Source: Coriobacteriia bacterium (lineage in GTDB: Bacteria > Actinomycetota > Coriobacteriia > Coriobacteriales > RUG033). From it: 64,000 bases of DNA. Each line of letters starts with the position of its first letter. Within the stretch, counting starts at the first letter, position 1. Under the pieces are notes generated by a model. It worked only from the letters and a program-made list of their open reading frames with translations. It was not told the origin of the DNA and made no database searches. The stretch lies in the NCBI GenBank assembly GCA_015655215.1, contig JAATFL010000009.1:62001-126000 (forward strand). Direction: 5' to 3'. This document shows, in pieces, positions 58,326 to 64,000 of this stretch. The position numbers and the translations under genes are program-made.

Positions 58326-59990
58326 ATGCAGCTTAGGAGCGACGGAATTAAGAAGGGGCTGGCCCGTGCACCGCACCGCAGCCTTCTCAAGGCCGATGGC
58401 CTCACGGACGAGGAACTCGATCGTCCGCTTGTCGCCATCATCTCTTCCCAAAACGAGATAATACCCGGGCATCTGCATCTGCAGACCCTCGCCGATGCCG
58501 CCAAGGCCGGCGTGCGCATGGCCGGTGGCACACCGCTCCAGGTCTCGACGATCGGCATCTGCGACGGTATCGCGATGAACCACGTGGGCATGAAGTACTC
58601 CCTCGTCTCACGTGAGGTCATCGCCGATTCCGTGGAGTGCGTCATCCAGGGTCATCAATTCGATGCGGCCGTGCTCATCCCGAGCTGCGACAAGGTCGTC
58701 CCAGGGATGCTCATCGCAGCCTGCCGTCTCGACATCCCCGCCATCGTGGTGACGGGTGGACCCATGCTCGCCGGCCGCGACCACGACGGTACCGAGACCG
58801 ATCTCAACACGCTCTTCGACGCGGTCGGCCAGGTCACGGCCGGTGCGATGACGGAAGATGAACTCAGGTTCTACGAGGACACCGCCTGTCCGACGTGCGG
58901 GTCCTGCTCGGGCATGTTCACCGCCAACTCGATCGGGTGCCTCTCGGAGGCCATCGGCATGGCGTTGCCGGGGAATGGGACGATACCGGCGGTCATGTCC
59001 GCTCGCGTGCGTCTCGCCAAGCATGCGGGCATGCAGATCATGAAGATGCTCGCCGAGGACCTCACCCCCTCGAAGATCGTCACGCCAGCTGCCATCCACA
59101 ACGCGATGACGCTCGACATGGCTTTCGGCGGTTCGACCAACACGATGCTGCACCTCACCGCCATCGCCGCCGCGGCCGGACATCCGATCACGCTCGACGA
59201 TTGGGACGAGGTCTGCTCCACCACCCCCAACATCACCCGCATCGCCCCGGCTGGTCCGCTGCATATAGAGGACCTTGACCGCGTTGGCGGCGTCACCGCC
59301 CTCATGGGGGAGCTCTACCGCTCTGGCTGCCTCGACAAGAGCGCCACCACCTGCCACGGCACGCTTGCCGAGTGGCTCGAGGACGTCCCCGCCCCCGACG
59401 GAACGATCGTCCGCACCACGGCCAACGCCTACTCCCAGACCGGCGGTCTGCGCGTGATGCGTGGCAACCTCGCCCCTGACGGGGCGGTGGTCAAGCAGAG
59501 CGCCGTCGACCCCGACATGCGCACGCACACCGGTCCGGCTCGCGTGTTCGAGTCGGAGGAGGAGTCCGTCGAGGCGATCCTCGACGGCCAGGTCAAGGCG
59601 GGGGACGTCGTCGTCATCCGCTACGAGGGCCCGGCCGGCGGTCCGGGTATGCGCGAGATGCTCACTCCCACGAGCGTCATCGTGGGCATGGGGCTCTCGC
59701 ACTCGGTCGCGCTCATCACCGACGGGCGTTTCTCCGGTGCCACCAAGGGCCCGGCCGTGGGGCATGTGAGTCCCGAGGCCGCTGCGGGCGGACCTATCGC
59801 GCTCGTGCGGGAGGGCGACTCCATCACCGTCGACATCGATGCGGGCGCCCTCACGCTCGATGTTCCCGACGATGAGCTTGCGCGTCGCCGCGCGGCATGG
59901 GTCAGGCCCGCGCCCCGCTACACGCATGGCGTACTCTCCCGCTACGCGCAACTCGTCTCCTCGGCAGACAAGGGCGCGATCCTCTCGTAA
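58326..59990 (+). CDS. ilvD: Dihydroxy-acid dehydratase
   Basis: A 554-residue iron-sulfur dehydratase starting at ATG 58326 behind AGGGAGTAGG. It carries out the third common step of valine and isoleucine synthesis. Cluster and active-site motifs: IPSCDKVVPGML, TCGSCSGMFTANSIGCL, GGSTNTMLHLTAIA, and the C-terminal GRFSGATKGPAVGHVSPEA. First gene of the operon behind the leucine T-box. Confidence 0.97.
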   Translation: MQLRSDGIKKGLARAPHRSLLKADGLTDEELDRPLVAIISSQNEIIPGHLHLQTLADAAKAGVRMAGGTPLQVSTIGICDGIAMNHVGMKYSLVSREVIADSVECVIQGHQFDAAVLIPSCDKVVPGMLIAACRLDIPAIVVTGGPMLAGRDHDGTETDLNTLFDAVGQVTAGAMTEDELRFYEDTACPTCGSCSGMFTANSIGCLSEAIGMALPGNGTIPAVMSARVRLAKHAGMQIMKMLAEDLTPSKIVTPAAIHNAMTLDMAFGGSTNTMLHLTAIAAAAGHPITLDDWDEVCSTTPNITRIAPAGPLHIEDLDRVGGVTALMGELYRSGCLDKSATTCHGTLAEWLEDVPAPDGTIVRTTANAYSQTGGLRVMRGNLAPDGAVVKQSAVDPDMRTHTGPARVFESEEESVEAILDGQVKAGDVVVIRYEGPAGGPGMREMLTPTSVIVGMGLSHSVALITDGRFSGATKGPAVGHVSPEAAAGGPIALVREGDSITVDIDAGALTLDVPDDELARRRAAWVRPAPRYTHGVLSRYAQLVSSADKGAILS

Positions 59991-60131
59991 GGCACCGGTC
60001 CCCGCGCACCCATCCGTCGTGGTGTCCTACCGGCTCCTCCCGTGTCCCCACCCGCGCCGTTCGCGCCACCCCACGGCGTCATCTATCCGTCCTGCAGGTT
60101 TCGATACGCTTTACCCGGAAAGGAGGCGATC

Positions 60132-61934
60132 ATGTTTACCGAAGACATCAACAACGCACCGGCCCTTTGCGAGCATGCCGTCATCCCACCCTCTCCCAAG
60201 GAGGGCCAGACGCTCACCGGTGCCCAGGTCATCATCGCGAGTCTCGAGGCGGAGGGGGTGACCACCCTCTTCGGCTACCCCGGCGGCACGGTGATCGCTA
60301 TCTACGATGCCCTGTACGACTCCGAGCAACTCCATCACGTGCTTGCCCGTCATGAGCAGGGAGCGGCATTCGAGGCAGGTGGATACGCCCGTGCCACCGG
60401 CAAGCCCGGCGTGTGCCTCGTCACCTCGGGCCCCGGTGCCACCAATACGGTGACCGGTATCGCCGACGCCTACATGGATTCGGTCCCGATGATCATAATC
60501 ACGGGCCAAGTGGTCTCCGGATCCATTGGGAGTGACGCGTTCCAAGAGAGCGACATCACGGGCATCACGATGCCCATCATCAAGCATAGCTACCTGCTAA
60601 CGGACATCAACGACATCCCGACGGCCATCCACAAGGCGTTCCACATCGCCACCACCGGCCGCCCGGGCCCGGTTCTCATCGATATACCGAGCGACCTCGC
60701 CTCGGCGACGATGACCTTCCATTATCCCACCGAGGTCGACATCCCGTCGTACAAGCCCAACTACAAGGGCCATGCGCGTCAGATCAAGCAGGCGGCCAAG
60801 TTGATTGCGGACTCGAAGCGTCCCGTGCTCTACGTGGGCGGCGGCACCATCATCTCGCAGGCGACCGGTGAGTTGAGGGAGTTGGCGGAGCGGGGGCAGA
60901 TCCCGGTCACCACGACGCTCATGGCCAAAGGGGCGTTTCCCTACGCCCACCCGCTGGCACTCGGTATGCCGGGTATGCATGGAACCCGGTATGCCAACAT
61001 GGCGATGTCGGGCTCCGACCTCATCATCGCCGTGGGGGCGCGGTTCTCGGATCGCGTCACCGGCAAGAAAGGTACGTTCGCCAAGGGTGCCAAGGTCATC
61101 CACATCGACATCGACCCAGCTGAGATCGGCAAGAACCGCGAGGTCGACGTACCTATCGTGGGCGACGCGAAGGGCGTGCTCGCCGGTATCGTCGACGAGC
61201 TGCGCAAGCTCGACTCGATGCCTCTTACGCAGGGCTGGCTCGCACAGATCGACGACTGGCGTGGACAGCACCCACTGCGCCATCCCGAGAGCGACACGGT
61301 CATCCTTCCCGAGGTGGCCATAGAGCAGGTCGACGCGCTCTCACACGACCGCGACGCGATTTTCGTCACCGAGGTGGGCCAGCATCAGATGTGGGCCGCC
61401 CAGTTCCTGCAGACCCGGCGTCCCCGTGCCTTCATCACCTCGGGGGGCCTCGGGGCGATGGGCTTCGGATTGCCCGCCGCCATCGGTGCGCAGATAGCCG
61501 TTCCCGATGCGCTCGTGGTGTGCATCGCCGGGGACGGATCGCTGCAGATGAACTCGCAGGAGATGGCGACGGCGCGGGTCAACGACCTCCCCATCAAGGT
61601 GCTCCTCCTCAACAACTCGTGCCTCGGCATGGTGCGTCAATGGCAGCAGCTCTTCTATCACGACCGCTTCAGCCAGACGCTGCTCGAGGACGTGCCCGAC
61701 TTCGTCAAGCTCGGCGAGGCGTATGGGTGGCATGCGGCCCGGGTGAGCGACCCGGCTCGGCTTGCCGCCGCCATCGCCGACATGCTGGCTGCGGACGGAC
61801 CGGCCATCCTCGACGTTCGCGTCGCGAGGGGCGAGCTCGTGTTGCCGATGGTGGCTCCGGGGTCCTCGATCGAGGAGTCCGTCGCCGCTCGCAACGTCGC
61901 TCCGGCCATCCGACCCACGAGTGAGGAGGAGTAG
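60132..61934 (+). CDS. ilvB: Acetolactate synthase large subunit
   Basis: A 600-residue thiamine-diphosphate enzyme starting at ATG 60132 behind AAAGGAGG. Motifs: FGYPGGTVIAIYDAL, the catalytic Glu in RHEQGAAFEAGGYARATGKPG, SGPGATNTVTGIADAY, and the cofactor motif GDGSLQMNSQEMATA...NNSCLGMVRQWQQ. It catalyses the first common step of branched-chain synthesis with its regulatory subunit, encoded two bases downstream. The N-terminus is about 30 residues longer than the core. Confidence 0.97.
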   Translation: MFTEDINNAPALCEHAVIPPSPKEGQTLTGAQVIIASLEAEGVTTLFGYPGGTVIAIYDALYDSEQLHHVLARHEQGAAFEAGGYARATGKPGVCLVTSGPGATNTVTGIADAYMDSVPMIIITGQVVSGSIGSDAFQESDITGITMPIIKHSYLLTDINDIPTAIHKAFHIATTGRPGPVLIDIPSDLASATMTFHYPTEVDIPSYKPNYKGHARQIKQAAKLIADSKRPVLYVGGGTIISQATGELRELAERGQIPVTTTLMAKGAFPYAHPLALGMPGMHGTRYANMAMSGSDLIIAVGARFSDRVTGKKGTFAKGAKVIHIDIDPAEIGKNREVDVPIVGDAKGVLAGIVDELRKLDSMPLTQGWLAQIDDWRGQHPLRHPESDTVILPEVAIEQVDALSHDRDAIFVTEVGQHQMWAAQFLQTRRPRAFITSGGLGAMGFGLPAAIGAQIAVPDALVVCIAGDGSLQMNSQEMATARVNDLPIKVLLLNNSCLGMVRQWQQLFYHDRFSQTLLEDVPDFVKLGEAYGWHAARVSDPARLAAAIADMLAADGPAILDVRVARGELVLPMVAPGSSIEESVAARNVAPAIRPTSEEE

Positions 61935-61936
61935 AC

Positions 61937-62419
61937 ATGGATTACACGCTTTCGGTACTCGTCCAGAACCGCCCCGGCGTCCTCTCGCGCGTCACCGGTC
62001 TCATCGCTCGCCGTGGCTTCAACATCGCATCGCTTTCCGTGGGCCCCACCGAGGATCCCACCATCTCCCGTATCACCGTCGTCGTGGACAGCGACCCGGA
62101 TTCGATCGAGAAGATCACCAAGCAGTTGCACAAGCTCATCGACGTGTACAAGATCACCGACCTTACCGACGAGGAGGTCATCGAGCGCGAGCTCGTGCTC
62201 TACAAGGTGAACGCCAATTCCGAGCGGCGTCACGAGGTCATCGAGGCGGCCGGCGTGTTCCGGGCCAAGATCGTCGACATGGGCAAGAACACGATGACCA
62301 TCGAGGCCACAGGCACGATGGACAAGCTCAAGGCGCTCGAGGACCTGCTGCGCGGTTACGGTATCAAGGAGATCGTGCGCACCGGCAAGGTATCGCTCGG
62401 TCGCGGCTCGCGCGACTGA
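61937..62419 (+). CDS. ilvN: Acetolactate synthase small (regulatory) subunit
   Basis: A 160-residue protein two bases after ilvB, behind GAGGAGG. The N-terminal ACT domain (YTLSVLVQNRPGVLSRVTGLIARRGFNIASLSVG) binds valine for feedback control; the C-terminal domain ends LRGYGIKEIVRTGKVSLGRG. Full length for the family. Confidence 0.97.
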   Translation: MDYTLSVLVQNRPGVLSRVTGLIARRGFNIASLSVGPTEDPTISRITVVVDSDPDSIEKITKQLHKLIDVYKITDLTDEEVIERELVLYKVNANSERRHEVIEAAGVFRAKIVDMGKNTMTIEATGTMDKLKALEDLLRGYGIKEIVRTGKVSLGRGSRD

Positions 62420-62641
62420 CGTACTCGCCCTTCGCGCGTGTCGCGCCCTGTCCGTGGGGCCGTTGTCGCTGGCACGCGCGGCTTGTCCAGTCGGGGCGAT
62501 CTCGTCGCGGCTGGACGCACGAAACGCCACGCTCCTGTCGACAGGGGTTCTCGCCGACGCACAGGAACGTTCGACATATATCGGTTACCCGGCCGAACCA
62601 ACCCATCGGGGGTTGGCGACCATGGCGAAAGGAAGCTTAGA

Positions 62642-63652
62642 ATGGCTGCAACGATCTACTATGAGAAGGATGCGAATCCCGAGCTCATCAAGGGTAAGAA
62701 GATCGCCGTTATCGGTTATGGGTCACAGGGTCATGCCCATGCGCTCAACCTGCGTGACTCCGGCTGCGACGTCCGCGTCGGCCTGTACAAGGGTTCCAGG
62801 TCCTGGGAAAAGGCCGAGGAGCAGGGCCTCAAGGTCATGACGGTGGCCGAGGCCGCCAAGGAGGCGGACGTCGTCATGATCCTGCTGCCCGACGAGAAGC
62901 AGCCGGCGATCTACGAGAGCGAGATCGAGCCCAACCTCGCGCCGGGCAACACCCTGGCCTTCGCGCACGGCTTCGCCATCCACTTCCATCAGATCATCCC
63001 TCCTCAGGACGTCAACGTCATGATGATCGCCCCCAAGGGCCCCGGTCACATCGTCCGTCGTATCTACAAGTCCGGCTCGGGCGTGCCCGACCTGATCGCC
63101 GTCGAGCAGGATTGCGCCGGTGACACCAAGGCGCTCGCCCTGTCCTACGCCTGGGGCATCGGTGGTGCGCGCGCCGGCGTCATCGAGACGTCGTTTCGCG
63201 AAGAGACCGAGACCGACCTCTTCGGTGAGCAGGCCGTGCTGTGCGGCGGCGTGACCCATCTGATCGAGGCCGGCTTCAACACGCTGGTCGAGGCTGGCTA
63301 TCAGCCCGAGATGGCCTACTTCGAGTGCTGCCATGAGCTCAAGATGATCGTCGACCTCATCTATGAGGGCGGCTTCACCAATATGCGCAATTCCATCTCC
63401 AACACCGCCGAGTACGGCGATTACTACGCCGGTGACCGCCTGATCGACGACCATGTGAAGGTCGAGCTCAAGGGCATCATCACCGACATCCAGTCCGGCA
63501 AGTTCGCTAAGGATTGGATCCTGGAGAACAAGGCGAACCAGGTCACGCTCAAGACGGAGCGCAGCATCCGTGCCAAGGCCCCCATCGAGACGACCGGTGC
63601 CCAGTTGCGCTCCATGTTCTCCTGGATAAACAAGGAGGACGACGAGGCGTGA
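62642..63652 (+). CDS. ilvC: Ketol-acid reductoisomerase
   Basis: A 336-residue class I enzyme starting at ATG 62642 behind GAAAGGAAG. The NADPH-binding motif is [21 protein letters not shown]. The catalytic set includes [11 protein letters not shown], the Mg-binding [16 protein letters not shown] and the C-terminal [14 protein letters not shown]. Cofactor loop residues (KGSRSW) suggest NADPH use. The 222-base gap after ilvN has no gene. Confidence 0.97.
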   Translation: MAATIYYEKDANPELIKGKKIAVIGYGSQGHAHALNLRDSGCDVRVGLYKGSRSWEKAEEQGLKVMTVAEAAKEADVVMILLPDEKQPAIYESEIEPNLAPGNTLAFAHGFAIHFHQIIPPQDVNVMMIAPKGPGHIVRRIYKSGSGVPDLIAVEQDCAGDTKALALSYAWGIGGARAGVIETSFREETETDLFGEQAVLCGGVTHLIEAGFNTLVEAGYQPEMAYFECCHELKMIVDLIYEGGFTNMRNSISNTAEYGDYYAGDRLIDDHVKVELKGIITDIQSGKFAKDWILENKANQVTLKTERSIRAKAPIETTGAQLRSMFSWINKEDDEA

Positions 63653-63665
63653 AGCCTCGAGTAGT

Positions 63666-63709
63666 CGCAGCGTGTGGAGGGCGACGCGGTCGCGTCGCCC
63701 TCCGCTGCG
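63666..63709 (+). terminator. Long GC-rich hairpin between ilvC and leuA
   Basis: GGAGGGCGACGC at 63676-63687 pairs with GCGTCGCCCTCC at 63692-63703, extended below a four-base bulge by CGCAGC/GCTGCG (63666-63671 with 63704-63709). A second stem, GGTTCGC/GCGAACC (63729-63735 with 63746-63752), follows. No U-run. It may reduce read-through from ilvC into leuA or stabilise the upstream mRNA. Confidence 0.5.
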
Positions 63710-63830
63710 GTCCGTTCCACGTGTCGCAGGTTCGCTGGGTGGTCTGCGAACCCCGCAGTCGCCCTCACCCCTCTTCGACGTCCGTCGGAGAGAGGCGTGA
63801 AGTTTGCAGCGGTGCGCTTGAGGAGGATTC

Positions 63831-64000
63831 ATGACCAGGAAGATCGCTATTTTCGACACCACCTTGCGTGATGGCGAGCAGTCGCCCGGTGCATCGATGA
63901 ACGCCGAGGAGAAACTCGTCATCACGCGCGAGCTGCTCCGCATGAACGTCGATGTGATCGAGGCGGGGTTTCCCGTCTCGTCGCCCGGTGACTTCAGGTC
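63831..64000 (+). CDS. leuA: 2-isopropylmalate synthase (partial, continues past window)
   Basis: The first 56 residues of a protein starting at ATG 63831 behind [29 protein letters not shown] and [21 protein letters not shown] are the opening signatures of the isopropylmalate/homocitrate/citramalate synthase family, with the metal-binding Asp in [12 protein letters not shown]. Position after ilvC and the leucine T-box make LeuA the best reading; citramalate or homocitrate synthase cannot be excluded from the fragment. Confidence 0.85.
   Translation, partial: MTRKIAIFDTTLRDGEQSPGASMNAEEKLVITRELLRMNVDVIEAGFPVSSPGDFR

Noticed and set aside
1-64000. Insertion sequences, prophage genes, integrases, rRNA and tRNA genes
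   Set aside because: None was recognised; all longer intergenic regions were examined by eye for these.

Overview
The window is a contiguous piece of a high-GC (roughly 63-65% by eye) Gram-positive chromosome. Gene content and style fit a member of the Actinomycetota, most likely class Coriobacteriia: T-box leaders, a comF - raiA-type ncRNA - raiA arrangement, a Pst/PhoPR locus, an archaeal-type topoisomerase, hydrogenase maturation genes beside tatAC, and frequent GTG/TTG starts. This placement is an inference from gene content. I see no insertion sequence, prophage, CRISPR array, rRNA or tRNA gene. Almost everything is ordinary chromosomal backbone, with several unusual gene versions.

Layout. 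1-2642 (minus): a four-gene surface locus ending in a secreted protein with an internal Cys-Gln thioester-domain signature, cut by the window edge. 3408-5138 (plus): a methionine-synthase-like protein with an intact folate half and a homocysteine half that has lost its zinc cysteines. 5120-12408 (minus): phosphate uptake and sensing (pstB2-pstS-pstC-pstA-pstB1-response regulator-histidine kinase), with two PstB ATPases, no phoU, and a pair of 19-bp operator-like repeats upstream. 12722-16945 (plus): a B12-binding/radical SAM protein, the menaquinone methyltransferase MenG/UbiE, and an amidohydrolase. 17156-21029: two small membrane proteins (one TPR protein split by an in-frame TAG), tatA, tatC, hypA and hypB.

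21197-27153: topoisomerase - thymidylate kinase - DNA polymerase III delta' - RicT-like PSP1 protein, tightly packed. 27265-31399: NAD salvage (pncB, pncA) and two DegV proteins, the first with an internal deletion. 31461-39921: a beta-hydroxyacid dehydrogenase with a His-rich tail, a NYN-domain nuclease, an RlmKL-type rRNA methyltransferase with a roughly 290-residue Gly/Arg-rich tail, a DUF45-type metallopeptidase, a HEAT-like protein and NAD-dependent isocitrate dehydrogenase. 39973-41019 (minus): a trigger-factor-like protein without the ribosome-binding domain. 41207-48311: a DUF523 protein, purine nucleoside phosphorylase, S-adenosylhomocysteinase, two membrane glycosyltransferases and MtnA. 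Together these suggest recycling of S-adenosylmethionine by-products.

48435-50851: a radical SAM protein and its small partner (TIGR03916/TIGR03915 type). Then come comF, a structured ncRNA of raiA type, an orphan amino-acid binding lipoprotein and the long-form hibernation factor raiA/hpf. 53965-57228 (minus): an ECF transporter (T, fused A-A, and a TrpP-type S component) behind a tryptophan T-box. 58326-64000 (plus): ilvD-ilvB-ilvN-ilvC-leuA behind a leucine T-box. The two T-box transcripts diverge around a perfect 26-bp inverted repeat, so tryptophan import and branched-chain synthesis both appear to be controlled by uncharged tRNA from one intergenic region.

Three nucleic-acid proteins here (topoisomerase, RicT-like, RlmKL-like) carry long basic or RGG-like disordered tails. 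Many gene ends carry perfect GC-rich hairpins without a U-tract. The one clear classical terminator with a U-run is inside the tryptophan T-box.
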